From contig NC_015709.1 in the NCBI RefSeq assembly GCF_000218875.1, positions 1,495,001 through 1,559,000 on the forward strand: a stretch of DNA of 64,000 nucleotides, read 5' to 3'. Both the position numbers and the translations under genes were made by a program. Position 1 is the first letter of the stretch, and every line of letters starts with the position of its first letter. This stretch comes from Zymomonas mobilis subsp. pomaceae ATCC 29192. Its GTDB lineage: Bacteria; Pseudomonadota; Alphaproteobacteria; Sphingomonadales; Sphingomonadaceae. The notes below the pieces were generated by a model. That model was given only the letters and a program-made list of their open reading frames with translations. It searched no databases and was not told the origin of the DNA. Below, in pieces: positions 9,082-17,853 of the stretch.

Positions 9082-9423
9082 ATGCCGCGTATTCGACATA
9101 ACAGTTTTGATTGTAATGCAGGTTGCCCAGTAGAGGGCACTCTCAATTTAATTGATGGCAAATGGAAAGGTGTTATTCTCTATCATCTTTTCGAAAAGAC
9201 ATTACGCTTTAATGAATTACGGCGGCGATTCCCGGACATCACACAGCGTATGCTGACTAAACAGTTACGGGAATTAGAAAAACACGCCTTAGTTATCCGT
9301 ACTGTTTATCCTGTAGTGCCGCCAAAAGTAGAATACAGTCTATCGAAGCGCGGACGTAGCCTCGAACCTGTTATTATGGCGCTTAAAATATGGGGTGATA
9401 AATATCTGAATAGCAGCCAGTAA
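9082..9423 (+). CDS. HxlR-family transcriptional regulator
   Basis: A 113-residue winged-helix protein. It shows the HxlR hallmark near the N-terminus: a Cys (CPVEGTLNLIDGKWKGVILYHL) followed by the recognition region FNELRRRFPDITQRMLTKQLRELE and a C-terminal wing (VEYSLSKRGRSL). Such proteins bind DNA as dimers and often sense aldehydes or quinones through that Cys. The divergent oxidoreductase gene at 7950-8966 is the probable target, with the operator expected in the 115-bp gap. I did not identify the operator itself. Confidence 0.9.
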   Translation: MPRIRHNSFDCNAGCPVEGTLNLIDGKWKGVILYHLFEKTLRFNELRRRFPDITQRMLTKQLRELEKHALVIRTVYPVVPPKVEYSLSKRGRSLEPVIMALKIWGDKYLNSSQ

Positions 9424-9549
9424 ATGAGCTATTTCTATTCGATAGGTTCGCGTCTTTTATAGTGATCTTTCGTTTTTAAAGAATTTTTTCAGCAGAGTTC
9501 TAAAGGATCGGCTATAGATAAACATATCACTACAATGAGAGGATAAAAG

Positions 9550-9855
9550 GTGGCAAAAAAGCCTAAAAAACAGAAATTTATGTCTGATGACTGGAATACG
9601 GATACCGAGGCAGAAACGGTTGATCCGTTAGACGAAAATCAGCCTATCGTTAAAGACAGTAACGGCACTATCCTTGTGAATGGCGACAGTGTTATCTTAA
9701 TTAAGGATTTGAAGGTAAAAGGGGCAGGCCAAACCTTGAAAAGAGGAACGGTTATTAAGAATATACGTCTTACTGATGATCCTGAAGAAATTGACTGCCG
9801 TACGTCGGATATTAAGGGTCTCGTGCTGCGTACGGAATTTGTGAAGAAGCGTTAA
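9550..9855 (+). CDS. PhnA/YjdM-like protein lacking the zinc ribbon
   Basis: A 101-residue protein starting with GTG. The C-terminal 70 residues match the PhnA (YjdM) core: VKDSNGTILVNGDSVILIKDL, KGAGQTLKRGTVIKNIRL and DIKGLVLRTEFVKK. Usual family members carry an N-terminal CXXC zinc ribbon. Here that part is replaced by a lysine-rich then acidic stretch (MAKKPKKQKF...DTEAET) with no Cys pair. The old link to phosphonate use is weak for this family. It stands alone, and its function is unknown. Confidence 0.8.
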   Translation: MAKKPKKQKFMSDDWNTDTEAETVDPLDENQPIVKDSNGTILVNGDSVILIKDLKVKGAGQTLKRGTVIKNIRLTDDPEEIDCRTSDIKGLVLRTEFVKKR

Positions 9856-10103
9856 GGGTTAAAGCGACTTCTAACGCTAATCCTGAAAAATCTGCTCTCG
9901 CTTGTGAATAATTTTTTTCAGAAGCGATGAGTGGATAAATTTAAATCCTAACCTATAATTTAGCGCTATAAGCTATAATTTCCTTATATTTTATAAGGAT
10001 TCTTTTACTTCTGTTAAGGCTGCATAATGCGCCTGAATTTTCTACATTTTTAGAAATACGCATCGTAAAATTATAATAATATAGACGATAGAGAGGGTGC
10101 CGT

Positions 10104-11177
10104 ATGGTAGATCATAAGAAAATTATAAAAACAGGCCTGGTTGGTTATGGCTATGTAGGCCAAACTTTTCATGCACCTTTAATCGCTTCTATTAAAGGTT
10201 TAGAACTGGCCGCTGTTGTTTCAGGACATCCCGAAAAGGTCAAAAAAGATTGGCCAGATGTAACGGTCTATACCAAAGCTGAAGATCTATTCCATAATTC
10301 GGATATTGATCTCATTGTTCTAGCTACGCCAAATGATACCCATATGCCTCTCGCTAAAGAGGCGCTGTCATTAGGTAAACATGTGGTTGTTGATAAACCT
10401 TTTACGCTGACTCTTGCCGAAGCAAGAATTTTGGCAAAAATAGCATCACAAAAAGAAAGATTATTATCTGTTTTTCAGAACCGGCGCTGGGACAGTGATT
10501 TTTTAGGTATTAAACAGGCGATTGAAGCGCAACGTGTCGGCCAAATTTCACAATTTGAATCCCATTTTGACCGGTATCGGCCTGCGGTGCGCGAAAGATG
10601 GCGCGAGGAGGCCATTCCGGGCGGCGGCCTTTGGTATGATTTAGCGCCCCATATGGTGGATCAAGCTTTGCAGCTATTTGGTTTACCCGATAGCGTTCAG
10701 GCCAGTTTCGCTACCCAGCGTCAGGGAGCTAAGATCACCGATTGGGTACATGTGATCTTGGCCTATGGTGAAAAGCGCATTATTCTTCAAGGTAGTATGC
10801 TGGCAGCAGGGGGGACTGCACGTTTTACTCTGCACGGCGATAAAGGCAGTTTGATTAAAAGATTACCAGACCAACAAGAAGCGCAATTACGCGCTGGTAT
10901 GAAACCCGGAGCCGCAGGGTGGGGCGAAGATCCAGACGATATTCATTTTTGGGATGGCGAAGGCAATACTACCCATTGGCCGGTGCCTGCTGGCGATCAA
11001 CGTGGTTATTATCAAGCTATTTATGAGGCTTTAACAGGATCTGCTCCTAATCCGGTAACCCCCGCTGAGGCTATTGCTGTCATGGCGGTCATTGAAGCGG
11101 CTATTCATTCAGATGCCTTGGGACAGCGAGTAAAACTCGACCTGACAGAGGATGAACGTAAGGCTTTTTCGCATTAA
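10104..11177 (+). CDS. Gfo/Idh/MocA-family NAD(P)-dependent oxidoreductase
   Basis: A 357-residue dehydrogenase of the glucose-fructose oxidoreductase/inositol dehydrogenase family. The N-terminal Rossmann fold has GLVGYGYVGQTFHAPLI, the NDTHMPLAKEAL segment and the family EKP motif as DKP (VVDKPFTLT). The C-terminal substrate domain follows, with GGGLWYDLAPHMVDQALQLFG providing the catalytic His/Asp region. Substrates are typically sugars or polyols; this one cannot be specified. It is a single gene with a strong terminator directly after it. Confidence 0.88.
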   Translation: MVDHKKIIKTGLVGYGYVGQTFHAPLIASIKGLELAAVVSGHPEKVKKDWPDVTVYTKAEDLFHNSDIDLIVLATPNDTHMPLAKEALSLGKHVVVDKPFTLTLAEARILAKIASQKERLLSVFQNRRWDSDFLGIKQAIEAQRVGQISQFESHFDRYRPAVRERWREEAIPGGGLWYDLAPHMVDQALQLFGLPDSVQASFATQRQGAKITDWVHVILAYGEKRIILQGSMLAAGGTARFTLHGDKGSLIKRLPDQQEAQLRAGMKPGAAGWGEDPDDIHFWDGEGNTTHWPVPAGDQRGYYQAIYEALTGSAPNPVTPAEAIAVMAVIEAAIHSDALGQRVKLDLTEDERKAFSH

Positions 11178-11201
11178 AATTTAATTATATTTTTACAGAT
11201 T

Positions 11202-11238
11202 AAGGCCAATATTCCAGAGGGGGAATATTGGCCTTTTG
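11202..11238 (+). terminator. Rho-independent terminator
   Basis: AAGGCCAATATTCC at 11202-11215 pairs perfectly with GGAATATTGGCCTT at 11222-11235, followed by TTTT. It ends the Gfo/Idh/MocA transcript. Confidence 0.9.
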
Positions 11239-11638
11239 ATTCTATCATAATATATTCATTCAGTATAAAATTATTTATGATTTTTGGGATAACCCTCAAT
11301 CTGATATTGACGATCGATATTCCACAGAGCGACTTCTGATCAGATTTTATCTTGTGATTTAAAATATTATTTTTAATAATTAAAATTATATTATTTTATA
11401 GTGGAATACTAAAATTCAGCGCTTAAAAATAAGACTGTTTTATGATAGAAATCATATTTGTTGGCATATTAGAAGATATAAATTTGATTATTTTTAAATA
11501 TAAAATTATATTTTTATATCTAAAATGTTGTGATTTATCGTTGTTAGCCCCTTTATTTTATTAAAAAGTAACGCCTGACGCTTGTCGCTGTATGCCATTC
11601 AGGTTATTGAGTCTTTGAACTATTATGGATGTTGGATT
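11239..11638. other. AT-rich spacer upstream of apbE-rseC-rnf
   Basis: About 400 bp of very AT-rich DNA. I searched it for TGGCA-N6-TTGC and TGT-N10-ACA pairs like those before the second rnf copy and found none. The promoter of the first rnf operon is presumably here but is not of NifA/sigma-54 type. No gene is supported. Confidence 0.5.
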
Positions 11639-12685
11639 ATGAACGCAGCTGATAATTTATCTGTTTCGGCCCCCTTATTCCGTCCGGTTACACGTCGTCG
11701 TGCCATTGCCTTAGCCGCTGTGGCAGCGGGTGCTGCTGGGGTACCTCTGCTTTTCCGGTTAGGTGCGCAGGGTGATTTACGTGAAATCGTTTGGCATGGG
11801 ACAACCTTAGGCGCTTCTTCGACGATCAAGCTTTATCATAAAGATGAAGCCTTCGCTCAGCGCGCTATTGATGCGGCACTCGCTGAATTGGAACGCATGG
11901 AAGCGATCTTTAGCGTTTATCGGGCTGACTCGGTTATCAGCCGTTTGAATAGCACAGGCCATATTGAAAATGCTCCGGCGGCTTTCACCGAATTGTTAAC
12001 CAAAGCGCTGACAGTTTCCAAGCTTACCGATGGTATATTCGATCCTACCATTCAACCTTTATGGTCGGTTTATTTTAATCACTTTATGCAGGAAAATGCT
12101 AACCCCGCGGGCCCTTCACAGCAGGCTATTCAGCAGGCAATGACCCATATTGGTTGGCAGCATATTGATATCGATGTCAATAAAGGGCGCGTAGCCTTCA
12201 ATCGTCCCAATATGGCTATTACTTTAAATAGCATCGGACAAGGGTATATTACCGATCGGGTATCCCATATTCTTCGTCAGCATGGCTTTGATTCCATGTT
12301 AGTCGATATGGGCGAACCGCGTGCTTTGAATTCCCGTCCTGATGGCAAGCCTTGGCATGTCGGGATTGCTAATCCTGCCGATCCTTCACAAGCAATTACG
12401 GAAGTGAATGTCCGTGATAAATGTGTGGCGACCTCTGGTGGCTATGGTACCTTATTCGATGATGCAGGTAAATTTACCCATATCATCAATCCAAAGACGG
12501 GTTTGACTGTCCCTGCAATGTTTGGTGTTTCTGTTATCGCGCCAACGGCTACCATTGGTGACAGTTTGTCAACGGCTATGCTGTTAGTACCGCCTGCAAA
12601 ACGTCGCGATTTGTTGGTCGCCGGTGGTGGCAACAAAGCGATTTTTGTTACGCCAAACGGGGTAAGCCAAATCGTGGAGGCTTAA
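11639..12685 (+). CDS. apbE: FAD:protein FMN transferase (ApbE)
   Basis: A protein of about 348 residues that attaches FMN covalently through a phosphoester to Thr (or Ser) of Rnf/Nqr subunits in the periplasm. The ATG at 11639 is preferred to an upstream TTG because it places a twin-arginine-like signal (TRRRAIALAAVAAG) at the N-terminus. The catalytic domain shows LERMEAIFSVYRADS, NSIGQGYITDRV, VDMGEPRAL and HIINPKTG, with the metal-binding Asp in ATIGDSLSTAML. It is followed after 6 bp by the RseC-like gene and then rnfABCDGEH. Its acceptors should be RnfG and RnfD. There is only one apbE for two rnf copies in this window. Confidence 0.92.
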   Translation: MNAADNLSVSAPLFRPVTRRRAIALAAVAAGAAGVPLLFRLGAQGDLREIVWHGTTLGASSTIKLYHKDEAFAQRAIDAALAELERMEAIFSVYRADSVISRLNSTGHIENAPAAFTELLTKALTVSKLTDGIFDPTIQPLWSVYFNHFMQENANPAGPSQQAIQQAMTHIGWQHIDIDVNKGRVAFNRPNMAITLNSIGQGYITDRVSHILRQHGFDSMLVDMGEPRALNSRPDGKPWHVGIANPADPSQAITEVNVRDKCVATSGGYGTLFDDAGKFTHIINPKTGLTVPAMFGVSVIAPTATIGDSLSTAMLLVPPAKRRDLLVAGGGNKAIFVTPNGVSQIVEA

Positions 12686-12691
12686 ATTTCT

Positions 12692-13204
12692 ATGTCCGGC
12701 GATTTTTCAGTACTTCCGGTTTCTTTACCTGATCACCTTCCCGAGCAGCCAGCAAATGATCTCGAAAGCTGCGCTCATGTGGTTGCTCTTGAAGGGGATG
12801 TCGCATGGTTTGAACCGGATTTACCGAGCGGTTGCGCCGGTTGTAATCATTCAGTTACCTGTGTTTCAGCACTGACAAAGCAGTCGCCTTCTGAAATGCG
12901 TCGTTTTTCTCTTCCCAATGATCAGCATTTTCAAATGGGGGAGCAAATTATTGTTGCTGTCCCTGCTGCAACCTTGGTTAAAACTGCGCTTTTTTCGTAT
13001 GGTGTTCCTTTACTGACGCTGTTTATTTTTGCACTAGTGGCAAAATACAGTTTCGGTGCAGGGGATGGAGGCGCTGCTTTAGCCAGTCTTTTAGGTCTGG
13101 TCTGCGGCTTTTTCTGTGTTTCTCTTGGTAATCGCTATTTCGCAGGCACCCATCACAGTAAGCCTCATTTCGTCCGGCGGGTAGCTGATCAACCGGACGA
13201 ATAA
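12692..13204 (+). CDS. rseC: RseC/MucC-like membrane protein
   Basis: A 170-residue protein of the SoxR-reducing/RseC group. The N-terminal domain has four Cys-rich positions (GCAGCNHSVTC) after a VVALEGDVAWFE strand. Two membrane helices follow (about residues 92-112 and 121-142), then a basic tail. RseC homologues are commonly encoded with rnf/rsx genes and may reduce or insert Fe-S clusters in the complex. It lies 6 bp after apbE and 107 bp before rnfA, so it is probably cotranscribed with both. The second rnf copy has no equivalent. Confidence 0.8.
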   Translation: MSGDFSVLPVSLPDHLPEQPANDLESCAHVVALEGDVAWFEPDLPSGCAGCNHSVTCVSALTKQSPSEMRRFSLPNDQHFQMGEQIIVAVPAATLVKTALFSYGVPLLTLFIFALVAKYSFGAGDGGAALASLLGLVCGFFCVSLGNRYFAGTHHSKPHFVRRVADQPDE

Positions 13205-13311
13205 ATCTTCCGATTATCTATGAAAAATAGACCGTGCTGCTTTTCAGCCGGTTATTTTTTTGATTATCATCAAACAACAATCTGCATTACCTCCGAGGGA
13301 AGGAAGGTTAA

Positions 13312-13893
13312 GTGACGGATATACTACTGTTGGTAGTGAGCGCCTGCCTTGTAAACAATGTGATATTAACGCGTTTTTTAGGACTTTGTTCCTTCATGGG
13401 CGTGACGACGCGTGTAGATACGGCGGTAGGGATGGGTGCAGCGTGCACCTTTGTGATCACGACCTCTGCGATGGCAAGTTGGGCATTGGAACATTGGTTA
13501 CTAGCCCCCTTTGGTCTTGGGTATCTTCGCACGGTGACCTTTATTCTGATCATCGCGTCGGCGGTGCAGCTGACAGAGTCATTTTTTCGTAAATTTTCAC
13601 CGACGTTGTTTCGTTTGCTGGGTATTTATTTGCCATTGATCACAACGAACTGTGCGGTGTTGGGTATAACGTTGCTTTTAGTAGAGCAGCGGTATGGTTT
13701 TGTAGACAGTACGATTTTCGCCTTTGCCTCGTCAGTGGGATACAGTTTGGTGATGGTGTTGTTTGCAGGGTTGCGAGAAAGATTGGCGTTAGCGGTAACG
13801 CCCCGTTTGTTTGAAGGGCCACCCGTTGGTTTTATCACAGCCAGCTTGCTGGCGCTGGCTTTCATGGGATTTTCAGGGATGTCGGTGCATTAA
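13312..13893 (+). CDS. rnfA: Rnf electron transport complex subunit RnfA (copy A)
   Basis: A 193-residue integral membrane subunit of the ion-pumping Rnf complex, with about six membrane helices. It starts with GTG after a GGAAGGTTA ribosome site. The two half-membrane Cys motifs are present: NNVILTRFLGLCSF (near residue 25) and TTNCAVLGI (near 108). With the equivalent Cys of RnfE these hold the intramembrane [2Fe-2S] cluster. RnfA and RnfE are inverted homologues. It is the first rnf gene after apbE-rseC. The reading frame is identical in protein sequence to copy B. Confidence 0.95.
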   Translation: MTDILLLVVSACLVNNVILTRFLGLCSFMGVTTRVDTAVGMGAACTFVITTSAMASWALEHWLLAPFGLGYLRTVTFILIIASAVQLTESFFRKFSPTLFRLLGIYLPLITTNCAVLGITLLLVEQRYGFVDSTIFAFASSVGYSLVMVLFAGLRERLALAVTPRLFEGPPVGFITASLLALAFMGFSGMSVH

Positions 13894-13930
13894 GCCAAGA
13901 GAGTAAGCTTAGGGGAAAGGGACTGTCGCT

Positions 13931-14596
13931 ATGTTGATTGCCATTATAAGCCTGAGTGTGATGGGGTTGTTGCTGGGTCTGATGTTGGGCCTGTCGTCGA
14001 ATCTGTTACGGGTAGAAGAAGATCCGATAGATGGTGAGTTGCAGGCATTATTGCCGGGGTCGCAATGTGGCCAGTGCGGTTATGTGGGTTGTGCCCAATA
14101 TGCCGCGGCGATGGCGCATGATGGAGCGCCTTTGACAGCCTGCACGCCGGGAGGCCGTAATGTAGCGGAAGCCCTGGCGAAAGCGTTGGGCGTCAGTCTG
14201 GATTTATCGGATAGCGAGGATACAGGGCCAAAGACAGCTGTGGTGCATGAAGAGCTGTGCATAGGATGCACAGCGTGTATCCGCGATTGTTCCAGTGATG
14301 CGATTATTGGTGCGGCGCGTCAGATACATACGGTGGTGGGTGATGTTTGCCATGGTTGTGGTAAATGTGAAGCGGCCTGTCCGACGGGGGCTATTGAAAT
14401 GGTGCCTGTTGCGATCACGCTCGACAATTGGCATTGGGACAAGCCGAATCTGGCTATTCAAGATGCGATGGAAAATCAGGCCTTTTCAACCAAGGAATTG
14501 GCACAAAGGATAACAGCAGAAGCGGATGGTCCACAGGGTGAGGCCTATAAGGCGCATCTGGAACAAGAAGCGGCCAAAGAAGAAGCGGCAGGCTAG
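13931..14596 (+). CDS. rnfB: Rnf complex Fe-S subunit RnfB (copy A)
   Basis: A 221-residue subunit with an N-terminal membrane anchor (about residues 2-24), a 4Fe-4S domain of the C-X2-C-X4-C type (QCGQCGYVGCAQYA near 50) and two ferredoxin-type clusters (CIGCTACIRDCSSDAI near 100 and CHGCGKCEAACPTGAIE near 130). It is the likely docking and electron exit/entry point for soluble ferredoxin or flavodoxin on the cytoplasmic face. A GGGGAAAGGGA ribosome site precedes the ATG. It has an Ala/Glu-rich tail. It is the second gene of the operon, and the protein is identical in copy B. Confidence 0.95.
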   Translation: MLIAIISLSVMGLLLGLMLGLSSNLLRVEEDPIDGELQALLPGSQCGQCGYVGCAQYAAAMAHDGAPLTACTPGGRNVAEALAKALGVSLDLSDSEDTGPKTAVVHEELCIGCTACIRDCSSDAIIGAARQIHTVVGDVCHGCGKCEAACPTGAIEMVPVAITLDNWHWDKPNLAIQDAMENQAFSTKELAQRITAEADGPQGEAYKAHLEQEAAKEEAAG

Positions 14597-14606
14597 GGGA
14601 AAAGAC

Positions 14607-16073
14607 ATGAAGTTATTTTCAGTCCGCGGTGGAATTCATCCCAGCTACCGGAAACAAGCGACCACCGGCAAAAAGATGGAAGTGTTACCGGTTGTTCCTT
14701 TTTACTTTCTACCCTTGCGTCAGCATTCAGGGGCCCCAGCCGAGCCGATAGTGAATGTTGGTGATCATGTGGGGAAAGGCCAATTATTGGCAGAAGGGGC
14801 AGGTCGGATTTCAGCGCCAGTCCATGCGCCGACCTCAGGGATTATCCGAGCGATTCAAGAGATGACGGCTCCGCATCCTTCGGGATTAGCGGGTCAGACG
14901 ATTGTGTTGGAATCCGATGGGAAGGATGAATGGGCGTCCTTACCAGAGGCTTTTTCAGATCCTTTTTCGATTGATCCGGGTGTTATTCGGGATCGTGTGG
15001 CTTGGGCGGGCATTGTGGGTTTAGGGGGAGCGGCCTTTCCCGCTGCGGTGAAGCTTGAACAAAGCAGTCGTAAACCGATCAAGATGGTCGTGTTAAACGG
15101 CGCCGAATGTGAACCCTATTTGACGGGTGATGATCGGATCATGCAGGAACATGCGGATGAGGTTATTTCAGGTGGCCGCCTGATAGCCCATTCAGTGGGT
15201 GCCCCCAAAGTTATCATCGGGATTGAGCGCAATAAGCCTGAAGCGATTGCGATCATGAAGAAAGCGGCTTTGGCTTATGACAATGTCGAGATTGCGGATT
15301 TACCGGCACAATATCCGGTGGGTTCGGCGCGTCATTTGGTTCAGGCCTTAACGGGTTTAGAGATTTCAGCACGCACGCGTATCGCCGATGTTGGGGTGTT
15401 GGTACATAACGTTGGGACAGCGCGGGCTGTTTGGCGTGCGGCCCATTATGGTGAGCCGCTGATCACGCGCACGGTGACGGTTTCAGGGGGTGGGATAAAC
15501 GATCCTAAAACCTTGGAAGTGGCGCTTGGCACACCGGTTCGCGCCTTGATCGATTATTGTGATGGGATGAATAACAAAGCGGAGCAGGTGGTAACCGGTG
15601 GGCCGTTAATGGGGGTAGGTTTACCTAATATTGATGTGCCCGTGATCAAGGGGACGGCTGGTATTTTAGCCTTGACGCCTCAGGAAATGGACCATCGTCC
15701 GGCCGCTGCCTGTCTACGTTGTGGTCGTTGTGTGGATGTTTGCCCTTGTGGTCTCAGTCCGGTCGAGATGGCCAGTCTGATTCGACGCGACAAGCTGGAA
15801 GAGACAGAAAAGCTTCAGGTGATGGATTGTTTCTCCTGTGGTTCTTGCTCTTATGTTTGTCCGTCTCATCTGCCTTTGGTGCAATATTTTAATTATGCCA
15901 AAGGCGAGATTTGGAACAAGCGCAGTGAAGAAAGAAAAATAAGCCGTATCAAAGCTTTGGCAGAAGCCAAAGAAGCGCGATTAGCCGCAGTTGCCGAACA
16001 GCGAAAGCAAGCAGCAGCCCGCGCCAAAGCAGCGAAAGCGGCAGCTACTAAGGAAGAGAAGGCGGTTCAATGA
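14607..16073 (+). CDS. rnfC: Rnf complex subunit RnfC (copy A)
   Basis: A protein of 488 residues that binds NADH through FMN and relays electrons through two 4Fe-4S clusters. The ATG at 14607 is chosen because it gives the standard N-terminus MKLFSVRGGIHPSYRK and follows AGGGGAAAAG; an upstream in-frame ATG lies inside rnfB. Seen motifs are GLGGAAFPAAVKL (nucleotide-binding region), NGAECEPYLTGDD, and two ferredoxin motifs CLRCGRCVDVCPCGLSP and CFSCGSCSYVCPSHLPL near residues 370-420. The C-terminal 60 residues are Ala/Lys/Glu-rich, as in other proteobacterial RnfC. Its stop overlaps rnfD. Confidence 0.95.
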   Translation: MKLFSVRGGIHPSYRKQATTGKKMEVLPVVPFYFLPLRQHSGAPAEPIVNVGDHVGKGQLLAEGAGRISAPVHAPTSGIIRAIQEMTAPHPSGLAGQTIVLESDGKDEWASLPEAFSDPFSIDPGVIRDRVAWAGIVGLGGAAFPAAVKLEQSSRKPIKMVVLNGAECEPYLTGDDRIMQEHADEVISGGRLIAHSVGAPKVIIGIERNKPEAIAIMKKAALAYDNVEIADLPAQYPVGSARHLVQALTGLEISARTRIADVGVLVHNVGTARAVWRAAHYGEPLITRTVTVSGGGINDPKTLEVALGTPVRALIDYCDGMNNKAEQVVTGGPLMGVGLPNIDVPVIKGTAGILALTPQEMDHRPAAACLRCGRCVDVCPCGLSPVEMASLIRRDKLEETEKLQVMDCFSCGSCSYVCPSHLPLVQYFNYAKGEIWNKRSEERKISRIKALAEAKEARLAAVAEQRKQAAARAKAAKAAATKEEKAVQ

Positions 16074-17146
16074 GTGCCAGTATAGCCATCAGTGGGCCAT
16101 TTACCCATGCTGATAACAGTGTTCAGCGTACCATGCTTTTGGTTATGTTGGCTCTTCTACCAGCCACCTTATTCGATATTTGGTTATTTGGCTGGCCTGC
16201 ATTATTTTTGTTTGTATTAACGATTGCTTTTTGCCTTTTAGTGGAAGCGCTGTGTTTAAAGCTGGGGCATCGTCCGGTTATGCCAGCGCTTTGTGATGGG
16301 TCAGCGATTTTAAGCGGTTGGCTTATTGCATTAAGTTTGCCGCCTTGGGCGCCTTGGTGGATTGCCTTATTAGGGGCTGTTTTTGCAATGGCCTTAGCCA
16401 AGCAGATTTTTGGCGGCTTGGGTCAGAATTTGTTTAATCCGGCGATGGTAGCCCGTGTGGCGCTGTTGATTTCCTTTCCGGTGCAGATGACCCAGTTTGC
16501 AGCGCCGCATCCTTTGTTTACAGCGCATGCCCCTGACTTTCTGACTGGTTTGCGGATTACTTTAGGCTGTGAGGGTAACCTTGATTCCTTAAGTGCAGCC
16601 TCGGCCTTGGGGCATATCAAAACCGAATTAACGCGCGGTATCCCAGTAACGAGCACAGTAAAAAGTCTTCCTAGTTTAAAAGACATGATCTTGGGCATCA
16701 AGCCGGGTTCAATGGGGGAAACCTCGGCATTGTTCATTCTTTTAGGGGGCTTATTTCTGTTATGGCGCCGGATTATCACGTGGCATATTCCGGTGGCGAT
16801 GTTGGTCACGCTTTTTGGTCTGGGATGGATATTTTCTTCGATCAATCCGAACCGTTTCGCTTCAGGCGTGATTGAGTTGTTATCCGGGGCCTCGATGCTG
16901 GGCGCTTTCTTTATTGCGACCGATTATGTGACATCGCCCGTTTCCAAAAAGGGACAGCTGGTTTTTGGTTTCGGGGTCGGGTTTTTGACCTGGGTTATCC
17001 GCAGCTTTGCCGGTTACCCGGAAGGGGTCGCTTTTGCCGTGTTGTTGATGAATGCGACCACGCCGATCATAGATCATTATTGCCGCCCACGCGTGTTCGG
17101 TCGTACGCGCCAAGGACAGCCGGTGGCTTTTGGGGATGCTAAATGA
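16070..17146 (+). CDS. rnfD: Rnf complex subunit RnfD (copy A)
   Basis: A 358-residue membrane subunit, homologous to NqrB, with roughly nine or ten helices. It overlaps rnfC by 4 bp (ATGA) and rnfG by 4 bp. GGLGQNLFNPAMVARV (about 115-130) is the conserved cytoplasmic loop and GCEGNLDSLSAASALG (166-181) the flavinylation loop. In most RnfD proteins the loop reads S(G)AT with FMN on Thr. Here the aligned residues are SAAS, so the acceptor position (residue 178) is Ser, encoded TCG at 16601. Whether it carries covalent flavin is open. The protein is identical in copy B. Confidence 0.93.
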   Translation: MSASIAISGPFTHADNSVQRTMLLVMLALLPATLFDIWLFGWPALFLFVLTIAFCLLVEALCLKLGHRPVMPALCDGSAILSGWLIALSLPPWAPWWIALLGAVFAMALAKQIFGGLGQNLFNPAMVARVALLISFPVQMTQFAAPHPLFTAHAPDFLTGLRITLGCEGNLDSLSAASALGHIKTELTRGIPVTSTVKSLPSLKDMILGIKPGSMGETSALFILLGGLFLLWRRIITWHIPVAMLVTLFGLGWIFSSINPNRFASGVIELLSGASMLGAFFIATDYVTSPVSKKGQLVFGFGVGFLTWVIRSFAGYPEGVAFAVLLMNATTPIIDHYCRPRVFGRTRQGQPVAFGDAK

Positions 17147-17853
17147 CCGAACAAAAGGACGAAGCTGAAGAGCGTAAAGAGGCCGTTGAACAAGATGCCT
17201 TGTTTCGGGCTGATGAAGCGATGCATGCCGATGATAAAGCCGAAAAGGAAAAACCCTTTTTCATTCATGGCTTTGTTTTAGCAGTTTTCTGTTTAGGTTT
17301 TGGGGCGTTGTTGGCGCTTACCTATCATCTGACGGTCAAGACGATTGCCGAGCGGGGCGTTGAAGATCAGCAGGCCTCTTTGTCGCAGGTTATTCCTGAC
17401 TCCATTCATGACAATGATATTTCGGCCAACCCGATCCACGTTAAGGATGCTGACGGTCGGGATGTTGAAGTATTCCGCGCTCTAAAAGAGGGGCATGTGA
17501 CAGGCGTTGCCTATGAGATTTTAGGCAGTGGCTATAGTGGTGAAATCCGGCTGATGATGGGGGTGGATGATCAGGGTAAGATTTTGGGTGTCAGAACCCT
17601 TGCCCACAAAGAAACCCCGGGTCTTGGCGATAAAATCGAAGCCACGAAATCCGATTGGATTCTTCGCTTTACCGGTCTTTCTAGCAGCAATCCGCCTGCT
17701 GAAAAATGGAAGGTCAAAAAGGACGGAGGTCAATTTGACCAGTTCTCGGGCGCTACCATTACACCTCGCGGTGTGGTAGCGGCGATCCACCGGGGTTTGC
17801 AGTTCTTTGCGACTAATAAAAATCGTCTGTTGGAGAATCCTGATGTCAAATGA
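17143..17853 (+). CDS. rnfG: Rnf complex FMN-carrying subunit RnfG (copy A)
   Basis: A 236-residue subunit with a charged N-terminal cytoplasmic stretch (about 38 residues), one membrane helix (FVLAVFCLGFGALLALTYHL) and a periplasmic FMN-binding domain. The flavin-attachment motif SGATIT is intact near residues 202-207, so this is a proper substrate for the ApbE encoded upstream. Other landmarks are GYSGEIRLMMGVD and LAHKETPGLGDKI. The unusually acidic N-terminus (EQKDEAEERKEAVEQ) is longer than in many relatives. It overlaps rnfD by 4 bp and rnfE by 11 bp. Copy B is identical in protein. Confidence 0.93.
   Translation: MTEQKDEAEERKEAVEQDALFRADEAMHADDKAEKEKPFFIHGFVLAVFCLGFGALLALTYHLTVKTIAERGVEDQQASLSQVIPDSIHDNDISANPIHVKDADGRDVEVFRALKEGHVTGVAYEILGSGYSGEIRLMMGVDDQGKILGVRTLAHKETPGLGDKIEATKSDWILRFTGLSSSNPPAEKWKVKKDGGQFDQFSGATITPRGVVAAIHRGLQFFATNKNRLLENPDVK

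Noticed and set aside
14526-14606. Longer N-terminus for RnfC starting inside rnfB
   Set aside because: The added 27 residues are lysine/arginine-rich and unrelated to RnfC; the ATG at 14607 has a good ribosome site and the family start. The same applies to copy B at 51737.
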